This document shows positions 1 through 7,457 of a stretch of DNA of 34,447 bases, piece after piece; the stretch's first letter is position 1; every line of letters begins with the position of its first letter. The stretch is taken from positions 1-34,447 of the forward strand of contig CAJBIA010000080.1 in assembly GCA_903953055.1 (NCBI GenBank), read 5' to 3'. The notes beneath the pieces are model-generated. The model saw only the letters and a list, made by a program, of their open reading frames with translations, had not been told where the DNA came from and made no database searches. The stretch comes from an uncultured Methylophilaceae bacterium. Lineage in GTDB: Bacteria; Pseudomonadota; Gammaproteobacteria; Burkholderiales; Methylophilaceae. The translations under genes were made by a program, and so were the position numbers.

Positions 1-1
1 A

Positions 2-24
2 ACGTGATTTTTTAAATATCACGT
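2..24. repeat. Short inverted repeat at the window edge
   Basis: ACGTGAT (2-8) and ATCACGT (18-24) are perfect reverse complements around a 9-nt AT-rich centre. It could be an operator, or a weak terminator of a gene lying left of the window. The rest of 25-198 is AT-rich; I see no RNA gene and no convincing promoter for the downstream gene there. Confidence 0.45.
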
Positions 25-198
25 CAGCCAACTTTTAACAAAGGCGTTATTCTAAAGCATCCAGAACCACAAATTTTATTGTTTTTACAATAAGTCACAT
101 CTGCAAAACTATGCCTATAGTAGAATGCAAGGGTTGAATAAAAGGCTAATTGATTCAATTTTCTAGGCTCGCATTCATAAGCAAATAAAATATACAAA

Positions 199-3100
199 AT
201 GATTAAAAAGTCACTCATCTGGTTTTACCGTATCGCTTCGGTAGCGATAGGGTCTTTTATAGTCCTTAGTTTGGTATCAATTATTGCACTTAGATATTAT
301 GTATTACCAAAAATTGACGATTACAAACCAAAAATCACGCAAACCCTATCAAAACTTTTAGGCCAAAAAGTCACAATAGGGAACATATACGCCAATTGGG
401 ATGGTTTGAATCCCCATTTATCAATTTTTAACGCGGATATTTACGATAAAGAAAATCGTATCGCACTAAGTCTTAGGCATATTGAAGGTAGCCTGTCATG
501 GACAAGTATTCCATTACTGGAACCACGCCTTGCTTCATTCTCAATCTACCAACCAGAACTGACAATTCGTCGTGAAACCGATGGCACAATCTACGTAGCT
601 GGCGTCTCAATGAGCGGTTCATCTAAAGCTCAATTTCCAAATTGGTTACTACGCCAAGCCGAAGTTGAGGTCATAGACGCAAACATTATTTGGCAAGATG
701 ATATGCGTCAAGCGCCAAGTTTAAGCTTAGAAAAACTTAACTTAAATATAACGAATCCCGCATGGGATAGTCTTAGAGGTCGCCATAACTTTAGTCTAGA
801 AGCCACCCCTTCTGCAGGCGCATCCAAGCCCATCAAAATGCATGGGAATGCCTTTGGCCGAGATATCAGTAAAATTGAACAATGGCACGGCACGGTCTAC
901 TCCAAAATCGAAGGAACAGATATAGCAGCATGGCGCAGCTGGGTTGATTACCCGTTCGACCTGCTTGAAGGGCATGGCGCGGCAGAACTTTGGGTTGATT
1001 TCTCTGATAACAAAATAGACAAAGTTACTGCCAACGTTTCTTTAGAGAAGGTACTTACTCGCTTGCCATATAGCGGCGCAGAAAATATATTTAATCGTAT
1101 TGCCGGTAAAATCATCTGGGCTCAAAAGTCAGATGGTCAAGAAATACAGGGCGAAGATATCAAGATTGCCACTTCAAACGATTTGAATATTCGCAGCGGT
1201 AAATTCTCCGTGCGACAACGCAACGTCAAGCAAGAAGTCTGGCTTGATGGTGATGTCCTTTTAGATGAAGTCCAACTAGAAACGCTTGATGAATTAAGTG
1301 GGTATTTCACGATCCCCAATATCATTAAACAGGCATTAAAAGAAACCGAACCTATTGGAAAATTAAGCAACCTCCATCTAGCTTGGGAAAGCCAAGGTGA
1401 AAAATTACCAAAGTATTTACTGAGTGCAAACTTTGATCAACTAACCTTGCATCCCTATCCGAAAATCTCCTTACCTGGATTTACCAACCTTTCGGGAAAG
1501 CTTGATTTCAATCAACAGCAAGGAAAACTAACACTGGATTCAAAAACGGCTTCACTTTATTTTGATCAAGTATTTCGCTGGCCATTACCCGCAAATACAC
1601 TGACAGGTCAAATCAACTGGCAAGTTAAAGGCAAAACCCTAGAAGTCGATGTAAAAAAATTATCAATTAATAATGAACACTTAAATGGTGAGATTGATGC
1701 CCATTACACAACAGATTGGGCACAAACACATTATCTAGACTTGTCAGCCAGCGCTTCTAATATAGATCTAAAATATGGGCGTTTTTATTATCCAAAAACC
1801 ATTAGCAAAGATACGGTTGATTGGTTAGATAAGGCTATCTTGTCAGGGACGGCTAAGGACGTAAGTGTAAAACTCAAAGGAGACCTCAAAGAGTATCCAT
1901 TCCCTGAAGGCAAAAATGGGAACTTCAAGGTTACAGCCAATCTTGAAAATGCCGCTTTGGACTATACGGAGGGATGGCCAAAAATAGAAGGCTCCAATTT
2001 GAAAATGCTGTTTGAAGGCAAACGGATGGAGCTAAATGCTTCTTCTGGGCACCTACTAGGCAACGAAATTAAAAGTGCAAAAATTACGATTCCGGATTTA
2101 GAAGTCGATGAGACCATATTGGACGCAGTGGGAGAAATTCGTGGGGCCGTTCCCGAGACAATTAAGTTTATTAATGCAAGTCCGATTGCTAAGCTAGCTA
2201 ATGGATTTACAGAAAATCTAAAAACTTCTGGAGATGGAAAACTAACCCTTAATCTTCACATCCCCTTGATGCATAGTGAGAACACAAAAGTTAAAGGGAC
2301 CTACATCATTACCAATGGCAACATGGTAAGCGACAGCATTCCTGAGCTTTCTAAAATAAATGGCGTAACCGATTTTACTGAATCTTCAGTCAACGCAATC
2401 AACATCGCCACTTGGGTTTATGGAGCGCCCGCGCAATTCAGCGTGATTACAGATAAAAGCCATACCATTCAAATCTCTGCAAAAGGCCATTTAACAGATC
2501 TAGGCCTAAAAAATGCTTTTCCTAGCCAAACGCCAAACTCTATTAGCGGTGGTGCCGATTGGTTTGCAAAAGCTCAGATTGCCGATCATAGACAAGAAGT
2601 CACTATTCGCAGCAACCTAGTAGGATTAACTTCCAATCTACCCAGCCCATTTGCTAAAGCAGCGAATGACAACATTCCTTTATTAATTGAAAGCAAATCA
2701 ATTAGCGACAACCAAGAAGCGATCAAAGTCACATTAGGGAATGTAATCAACGCAAAATTTACTCGCACCAACCAAAATAGTTTAAAAAGAATTGAGTATG
2801 GCGATATTGGCATCAACATGGAACCACAAATCAGCAACCAAAAAGGTTTCTCTTTGCATGGAAAATTTGATGATTTAGATATTGATGATTGGCTGGGTCA
2901 ATTCGACCAATCAACACGTGAAAACTCACAAAATGCATTCCCAATTGATCGTATTGAACTTCAGGTCGGCCATTTTGACATCTTTGACCATCGACTTAAT
3001 GGGCTAAAGTTAAGTGCCAAAGCTTCAGAAAATGCTTGGAATATGAACATTAAGAGCAATGAAATTACTGGTGATATGAAGTGGATTAAAGAGGGGAATG

Positions 3101-4038
3101 GCCAGATCCAGGCAAATTTGGCTTCATTAACCATACCACCATCAAAACCTGATGCAGTTAAAAATGCTAATGGCGCTCCTAAACAACTAGATTTTAAATA
3201 CCCTGCGCTCGACATAACTGCAGAAAATTTCGAGATCGGCACCAAAAAACTTGGCCGTTTAGAATTGCAAGCAAAAGAACAACTAGGCAATTGGGGAATT
3301 GATAAGTTACGCCTTACTACACCAGATGGCGTAATGAATGCAAATGGCGAGTGGAGAAACTGGAAACGAAGCCCTAATACAAAATTACGTTTTGATTGGC
3401 AAATCAGCAATATGGGTAAGGCACTCAATCGCCTCAATTTTGGTGATGTTGTTAAGGATGGCTCAGCAGAAATTACTGGTCAGCTTAAATGGCCAGGTAG
3501 CCCGCATGAGTTCGACATCCCTAACCTATCGGGCAGCATTCATTTGGAGGCCAAAAAAGGTCAAATCTTGCAAGTAGAGCCTGGCGTTGGCCGATTATTT
3601 AGCGTGCTTAGTCTCCAGAATCTCCCTAGACGACTGACACTAGACTTTAAAGACCTTTTTAGCAGCGGCTTTACATTCGATAAAATTAACGCTGATGTAA
3701 ACATTGACCGTGGCATCATGTATAGCGATAACTTTAAGATGCAAGGACCGACGGCAAAGGTAGAAATTAAAGGGGAAACAGACCTCACCAAAGAGACGCA
3801 ACATCTGTATATTAAGGTTAAACCGTATATAAGTGACACCCTATCGTTGGCAGCTTTTGCTGGTGGTCCAGCAGTCGGCGCAGCCGCTTATATCGCTCAG
3901 AAAATTCTAAAAGACCCACTCAATAAAATTGCCGAAACGCAATATGAAATCGTGGGCACTTGGAGCGACCCGCAAGAATTTGAGAAAGATAAAAAAGAAT
4001 CACCCTCGAATACTTCCCCTTTGCCTCTTGGAAAATAA
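199..4038 (+). CDS. yhdP: YhdP family AsmA-like envelope protein
   Basis: A 1279-residue protein with one N-terminal membrane segment (about residues 14-34) followed by a very long, beta-rich, hydrophilic region. That is the layout of the YhdP/AsmA-like family (DUF3971 plus AsmA-like C-terminus). The C-terminal block from about residue 1127 is typical of YhdP: GVGRLFSVLSLQ, then a segment reaching a small hydrophobic stretch rich in Ala/Gly (AAFAGGPAVGAAAY). In enteric bacteria YhdP, with TamB and YdbH, forms inner-membrane-anchored bridges that move phospholipid to the outer membrane; here that role is inferred from the family. The length fits full-size YhdP. No strong Shine-Dalgarno precedes the start, which is chosen because it begins directly before the membrane anchor. 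It is followed closely by the nitrilase-family gene and tldD, a gene order common in betaproteobacteria. Confidence 0.9.
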   Translation: MIKKSLIWFYRIASVAIGSFIVLSLVSIIALRYYVLPKIDDYKPKITQTLSKLLGQKVTIGNIYANWDGLNPHLSIFNADIYDKENRIALSLRHIEGSLSWTSIPLLEPRLASFSIYQPELTIRRETDGTIYVAGVSMSGSSKAQFPNWLLRQAEVEVIDANIIWQDDMRQAPSLSLEKLNLNITNPAWDSLRGRHNFSLEATPSAGASKPIKMHGNAFGRDISKIEQWHGTVYSKIEGTDIAAWRSWVDYPFDLLEGHGAAELWVDFSDNKIDKVTANVSLEKVLTRLPYSGAENIFNRIAGKIIWAQKSDGQEIQGEDIKIATSNDLNIRSGKFSVRQRNVKQEVWLDGDVLLDEVQLETLDELSGYFTIPNIIKQALKETEPIGKLSNLHLAWESQGEKLPKYLLSANFDQLTLHPYPKISLPGFTNLSGKLDFNQQQGKLTLDSKTASLYFDQVFRWPLPANTLTGQINWQVKGKTLEVDVKKLSINNEHLNGEIDAHYTTDWAQTHYLDLSASASNIDLKYGRFYYPKTISKDTVDWLDKAILSGTAKDVSVKLKGDLKEYPFPEGKNGNFKVTANLENAALDYTEGWPKIEGSNLKMLFEGKRMELNASSGHLLGNEIKSAKITIPDLEVDETILDAVGEIRGAVPETIKFINASPIAKLANGFTENLKTSGDGKLTLNLHIPLMHSENTKVKGTYIITNGNMVSDSIPELSKINGVTDFTESSVNAINIATWVYGAPAQFSVITDKSHTIQISAKGHLTDLGLKNAFPSQTPNSISGGADWFAKAQIADHRQEVTIRSNLVGLTSNLPSPFAKAANDNIPLLIESKSISDNQEAIKVTLGNVINAKFTRTNQNSLKRIEYGDIGINMEPQISNQKGFSLHGKFDDLDIDDWLGQFDQSTRENSQNAFPIDRIELQVGHFDIFDHRLNGLKLSAKASENAWNMNIKSNEITGDMKWIKEGNGQIQANLASLTIPPSKPDAVKNANGAPKQLDFKYPALDITAENFEIGTKKLGRLELQAKEQLGNWGIDKLRLTTPDGVMNANGEWRNWKRSPNTKLRFDWQISNMGKALNRLNFGDVVKDGSAEITGQLKWPGSPHEFDIPNLSGSIHLEAKKGQILQVEPGVGRLFSVLSLQNLPRRLTLDFKDLFSSGFTFDKINADVNIDRGIMYSDNFKMQGPTAKVEIKGETDLTKETQHLYIKVKPYISDTLSLAAFAGGPAVGAAAYIAQKILKDPLNKIAETQYEIVGTWSDPQEFEKDKKESPSNTSPLPLGK

Positions 4039-4096
4039 CGATTAGGCTTAAATAGGCCCAATGACTTTGGATAAAACATTTCTTCGGGATAATGAC

Positions 4097-4960
4097 ATGG
4101 CAATTAAATCACGTGAAAAAAATCAAGAAAGCAAAACAACACATAGCAGTCCTGGTATTGTAAAAATCGCTGGAATACAAATGGCCTCCGGACCGAATGT
4201 ATCTGCGAACCTCAGCGAAGCAGAACGGTTAATTAAAATTGCCACTGAGCAAGGTGCGAAGATGATTGTGCTCCCAGAGTACTTCGCTATCATGGGGATC
4301 AAAGATACCGACAAAGTTAAAGTAGCAGAAAAAGAAGGTGATGGTCAGATTCAACGATTCCTCTCGACCACAGCAAAGAAACGTGATGTGTGGATTGTTG
4401 GTGGATCTGTTCCTTTAGAGTCAGAGTTAAAAGACAAAATTTATAATGCGTGCATGGTTTACGATAACAAAGGTAAGCTGGTTGCAAGGTATAACAAAAT
4501 TCATCTATTCGGTCTAAACCTCGGTAACGAAAAATACCATGAAGAAACCACCATCATGCCAGGAGATCAAGTGGTGACAGTAGATAGCCCATTTGGAAAA
4601 ATTGGCTTATCTATTTGTTATGACCTTCGCTTCCCAGAGCTCTATCGCGCGATGGGGGAAGTGGATTTGATTGTCATCCCTTCCGCGTTTACTGAAACCA
4701 CGGGTAAAGCCCATTGGGAAACGCTAGTTCGAGCAAGAGCCATTGAGAATCAATGTTACGTCCTTGCCGCAGGCCAAGGCGGCTACCATTCATCTGGTCG
4801 CGAAACTCATGGTAATAGCATGATTGTTGATCCTTGGGGCGTAGTGTTAGACCGACTTCCACGTGGATCAGGTGTCGTCATGGCATCAATGAGCCTAGAC
4901 TATCAAGCAGGATTACGTAATAGCTTACCTGCACTAAAGCATAGAACAATATTTAAATGA
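4097..4960 (+). CDS. Carbon-nitrogen hydrolase (nitrilase superfamily, Nit-like)
   Basis: Nitrilase-superfamily amidase of the Nit1/Nit2-like branch. Numbered from an in-frame upstream ATG at 4061, the Glu-Lys-Cys triad is E73 (LPEYF), K146 (RYNKIHLFG) and C186 (SICYDLRFPELYR). The motif after the cysteine and the conserved GKAHWETLVRARAIEN segment fit the branch that includes deaminated-glutathione amidase, so metabolite repair is a reasonable but unproven role. I place the start at 4097 (MAIKSREK) because a weak GGGAT lies 6 nt upstream and the domain begins about 21 residues later. The longer start at 4061 has no better ribosome site. It lies 58 nt after yhdP and 22 nt before tldD, so the three are probably co-transcribed. 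Confidence 0.88.
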   Translation: MAIKSREKNQESKTTHSSPGIVKIAGIQMASGPNVSANLSEAERLIKIATEQGAKMIVLPEYFAIMGIKDTDKVKVAEKEGDGQIQRFLSTTAKKRDVWIVGGSVPLESELKDKIYNACMVYDNKGKLVARYNKIHLFGLNLGNEKYHEETTIMPGDQVVTVDSPFGKIGLSICYDLRFPELYRAMGEVDLIVIPSAFTETTGKAHWETLVRARAIENQCYVLAAGQGGYHSSGRETHGNSMIVDPWGVVLDRLPRGSGVVMASMSLDYQAGLRNSLPALKHRTIFK

Positions 4961-4982
4961 TACCTTTCAAGAAAGCATCTGC

Positions 4983-6458
4983 ATGAACCCTGTCAATCCC
5001 ACAGTTAATCAAGCTGACCATTTCAGCACTGCCACTGAAGCACTGCTTGATCCATCGAACTTGGATGTGAATGCGATCCAGACGGTGCTCAGCAATATCA
5101 TGACCCATCAGATTGACTATGCTGACCTTTATTTTCAATATAGTCGCTCTGAGAGTTGGGGCTTAGAAGAAGGTCAAGTTAAATCCGGAAATTTCAGTAT
5201 CGATCAAGGCGTCGGTGTACGCGCAGTTAGTGGCGAAAAAACAGCTTTTGCCTATTCGGACGATATTAATTTAACTGCGCTACAACAGGCAGCAGATGTT
5301 ACAAAAGCAATTGCTGACGCAGGCGCAGATAGCTTTGATCGAGACAAAACAGGCATTGTTCACCACATCGAAGCACCTCATCTATATGTGCCGCATGATC
5401 CAATTGCTTCCCTAAGCGCCGAATCAAAAGTAAAACTATTAGAACGTCTTGAGATGTATGCAAGAAAAATAGATCCACGTATCACCCAAGTCACAGCCTC
5501 AATTGCTGGTGAATATGAAGTGGTGATGGTTGCACGGCATGATGGGGTGATCGCTGCAGACGTTAGACCGCTAGTCCGCTTATCAATCAATGTCATTGCT
5601 GAAAGCAATGGGCGACGAGAACAAGGCTCGGCAGGCGGTGGTGGGCGATTCGACTATGTCTACTTCACAGATGATGTTCTTAAAGATTATGCGGAAAAAG
5701 CCGTTCATCAAGCATTAGTCAACTTGGATGCACGCCCTGCTCCAGCTGGAAATATGACCGTCGTTCTTGGGGCAGGCTGGCCTGGCATCCTATTGCATGA
5801 AGCAATTGGTCATGGTCTAGAAGGGGACTTTAACCGCAAAGGAAGCTCAGCATTTTCTGGAAAAATCGGGCAACGTGTTGCCGCAAAAGGCGTTACTGTT
5901 GTTGATGATGGCACCATCAGTAACCGTCGTGGTTCATTAACCTTAGATGATGAAGGCAATCCAACGCAGCGAACCGTCCTCATTGAAGACGGCATTCTAA
6001 GAGGCTACCTCCAAGACAGCCTCAATAGTCGACTCATGGGAATGCCGCTCACTGGGAATGCACGTCGTGAATCTTACGCACACATTCCAATGCCAAGAAT
6101 GACCAATACCTATATGCTAAATGGGAATATGCCACCAGAAGAGATCATTAAGTCGGTAAAAAAAGGCTTGTACGCAGCCAACTTCGGTGGAGGCCAAGTT
6201 GATATTACGAGCGGAAAATTTGTTTTCAGTGCTGCAGAAGCTTACATGATTGAAGACGGGAAAATCACTTACCCAGTCAAAGGGGCAACACTAATAGGCA
6301 ATGGCCCTGATGTATTAACCAGAGTTTCCATGATTGGTAATGACATGGAATTGGATAGCGGGGTTGGCACCTGTGGTAAAGAAGGTCAAAGTGTTCCGGT
6401 GGGTGTTGGGCAGCCAACACTTAAGATTGATGGACTAACAGTTGGCGGCACGGCATAG
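4983..6458 (+). CDS. tldD: Metalloprotease TldD
   Basis: A 491-residue protein of the TldD/PmbA peptidase family (U62). The zinc-binding HExxxH motif is visible as H272-E273-xxx-H277 within LLHEAIGHGLEGDF. The C-terminus has the TldD-type GTCGKEGQSVPVGVGQPTL segment. TldD works with TldE/PmbA as a heterodimer that degrades unfolded peptides, including microcin B17 precursor and CcdA; the partner is not in this window. Length is normal for the family. It closes the yhdP-nitrilase-tldD series. No clear terminator is visible between it and the next gene. Confidence 0.95.
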   Translation: MNPVNPTVNQADHFSTATEALLDPSNLDVNAIQTVLSNIMTHQIDYADLYFQYSRSESWGLEEGQVKSGNFSIDQGVGVRAVSGEKTAFAYSDDINLTALQQAADVTKAIADAGADSFDRDKTGIVHHIEAPHLYVPHDPIASLSAESKVKLLERLEMYARKIDPRITQVTASIAGEYEVVMVARHDGVIAADVRPLVRLSINVIAESNGRREQGSAGGGGRFDYVYFTDDVLKDYAEKAVHQALVNLDARPAPAGNMTVVLGAGWPGILLHEAIGHGLEGDFNRKGSSAFSGKIGQRVAAKGVTVVDDGTISNRRGSLTLDDEGNPTQRTVLIEDGILRGYLQDSLNSRLMGMPLTGNARRESYAHIPMPRMTNTYMLNGNMPPEEIIKSVKKGLYAANFGGGQVDITSGKFVFSAAEAYMIEDGKITYPVKGATLIGNGPDVLTRVSMIGNDMELDSGVGTCGKEGQSVPVGVGQPTLKIDGLTVGGTA

Positions 6459-6474
6459 TTTTTATTATATTGGT

Positions 6475-6503
6475 TTGGCAAAAAACATAATCTGTGTTTT
6501 ACT
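6475..6503 (+). promoter_or_regulatory. Candidate sigma70 promoter for the first Lys/Ala/Pro-rich gene
   Basis: TTGGCA (6475-6480) and TTTACT (6498-6503) are separated by 17 bp, close to the TTGACA / TATAAT pattern. They lie about 65 nt upstream of the start codon at 6569, in the 110-bp gap after tldD. This is a pattern match only. Confidence 0.35.
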
Positions 6504-6568
6504 TTGCATTTATTAAGTGACAAAATCAAAGATATCAAGGTTTTATCTTTTAACTTAGAGGATTAAAG

Positions 6569-6976
6569 ATGGCTACGAACGAAACTAAAGCAGTTGCACC
6601 AAAGAAGACAACAACCAAACCAGCGCCTAAAAAGCCTGCTGCGAAAAAACCAGCAGCTAAAGCACCTGCAGCCGTTAAGACCCCTGCAGCGCCAAAAACA
6701 GTCGCCGCTAAAAAACCTCTTGCCAAAAAACCGGCAGCTAAAACAACAGTAGCGACAAAAGCTGCACCAGCAAAAAAACCTGTTGCCAAAAAACCGGCAG
6801 CGGCAAAAACAGTCGTCGCTGAAAAACCAGCAACCGTTAAAACAACCACAACCCCAGCAGTTGCCCCAGCGAAACCAGCAGCACCGCAAGCTGCACCTGC
6901 TGCAAGCGCTCCAAAAGCACAAAATGTTGGTTTTTTTGGGCAGATTAAAGCCTTTTTCACAAAATTATTGGGTTAA
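6569..6976 (+). CDS. Histone H1-like Lys/Ala/Pro-rich protein
   Basis: A 135-residue, strongly basic protein made almost wholly of Lys, Ala, Pro, Thr and Val, with recurrent KKPAAK- and KKPVAK-type blocks (residues about 10-100). This resembles bacterial histone H1-like, DNA-compacting proteins; nucleoid binding is inferred from composition. The last 17 residues differ: a Gly/Phe/Lys/Leu stretch (NVGFFGQIKAFFTKLLG) that could form an amphipathic helix and might contact membrane or a partner. AGAGGA (6557-6562), 6 nt before the ATG, is a good ribosome site. Codon bias and low complexity create long spurious open frames on the other strand. The gene has a related neighbour at 7079. Confidence 0.8.
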   Translation: MATNETKAVAPKKTTTKPAPKKPAAKKPAAKAPAAVKTPAAPKTVAAKKPLAKKPAAKTTVATKAAPAKKPVAKKPAAAKTVVAEKPATVKTTTTPAVAPAKPAAPQAAPAASAPKAQNVGFFGQIKAFFTKLLG

Positions 6977-7012
6977 TCCAGACCTGTTAGCAAATGTATA
7001 GTGGGGACTGAG

Positions 7013-7026
7013 ATTCAATATTGAAT
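7013..7026. repeat. 14-bp perfect palindrome
   Basis: ATTCAATATTGAAT is fully self-complementary and sits about 50 nt upstream of the second basic-protein gene. This would suit a dimeric regulator site, but AT-rich palindromes of this size can also occur by chance. Confidence 0.4.
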
Positions 7027-7066
7027 TGCAGGATGAGTATTCTTAAAAATTTTAATCTTTAACTTA

Positions 7067-7072
7067 AAAGGA
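7067..7072 (+). promoter_or_regulatory. Ribosome binding site that decides the start of the DUF2934 gene
   Basis: AAAGGA lies 6 nt before the ATG at 7079 and directly abuts the ATG at 7073. The neighbouring basic-protein gene has AGAGGA with the same 6-nt spacing in a similar leader (6545-6571 versus 7055-7081). This supports 7079 as the true start. Confidence 0.7.
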
Positions 7073-7078
7073 ATGAAA

Positions 7079-7351
7079 ATGACAGATACAAAAACCACAA
7101 AAGCAACAGCGAGCAAAGCTGCGCCTAAAAAGACTGCGGCGCCAAAAACTACGGTGACGAAAAAACTCGTCGCCAAAAAAGCTCCAGCCGTTAAAAAAAC
7201 CACAATCAAAAAAACCAAGCCCAGCGCTGAAGCGATTTATAAAATGACTGAGGTTGCGGCATACTATATCGCCTTGAAAAATGGATTTGCTGGTAATCCA
7301 TCAGATTATTGGATTGAAGCAGAAGCTCAAATTAGAACTATCTATAAGTAA
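7079..7351 (+). CDS. Lys/Ala/Pro-rich protein with C-terminal DUF2934-like domain
   Basis: A 90-residue protein. Residues 1-47 are a basic Lys/Ala/Thr/Pro tract like that of the preceding gene. Residues about 50-88 form a different, helical segment with EAIYKMTEVAAYYIAL and the tail SDYWIEAEAQI, which matches the DUF2934 pattern (helix, Gly-containing turn, then D-W-x-x-A-E). DUF2934 has no firm function; fusion to a histone-H1-like tail suggests a nucleic-acid-associated role, which is inference. The start is set at 7079 from the ribosome-site spacing; an in-frame ATG at 7073 would add two residues. A hairpin terminator follows. Confidence 0.75.
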   Translation: MTDTKTTKATASKAAPKKTAAPKTTVTKKLVAKKAPAVKKTTIKKTKPSAEAIYKMTEVAAYYIALKNGFAGNPSDYWIEAEAQIRTIYK

Positions 7352-7358
7352 TTCCTGA

Positions 7359-7380
7359 GGTCACTGCTCTAGTGACCTTT
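7359..7380 (+). terminator. Rho-independent-type terminator after the DUF2934 gene
   Basis: GGTCACT (7359-7365), loop GCTCT, AGTGACC (7371-7377), then TTT. The stem is 7 perfect base pairs; the U tract is short. Confidence 0.6.
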
Positions 7381-7393
7381 ATCGTGCTGATTA

Positions 7394-7424
7394 ATAGCCG
7401 TAGCCAAGTGACTACGGCTATAAT
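7394..7424 (+). promoter_or_regulatory. 10-bp inverted repeat overlapping a -10 box upstream of mfd
   Basis: ATAGCCGTAG (7394-7403) and CTACGGCTAT (7412-7421) form a perfect 10-bp stem with an 8-nt loop. The right arm runs into a consensus TATAAT (7419-7424), about 34 nt before the mfd start. No good -35 box is seen at the usual distance. It could be an operator, a second hairpin backing up the terminator just upstream, or both. Confidence 0.5.
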
Positions 7425-7457
7425 GCTCCCCTATTCTTATATTCATGGCACGATTTC

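Noticed and set aside
24-218. A 64-codon open frame on the minus strand at the left edge
   Set aside because: It starts inside yhdP, crosses its upstream region, and has no ribosome site or recognisable protein features.
2961-3437. A 158-codon open frame antisense within yhdP
   Set aside because: The sense strand carries a continuous, family-typical protein; the antisense frame has no recognisable domain.
6700-6800. Runs of seven A in the Lys/Ala/Pro-rich gene as a possible programmed frameshift site
   Set aside because: Lysine codons naturally give A runs, the reading frame is complete to a sensible C-terminus, and no stimulatory structure is apparent.
6550-6960. Long Gly/Ala-rich and Cys/Phe-rich open frames antisense to the Lys/Ala/Pro-rich gene
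   Set aside because: They are the mirror of a low-complexity coding tract; the sense frame has a good ribosome site and a related neighbour.
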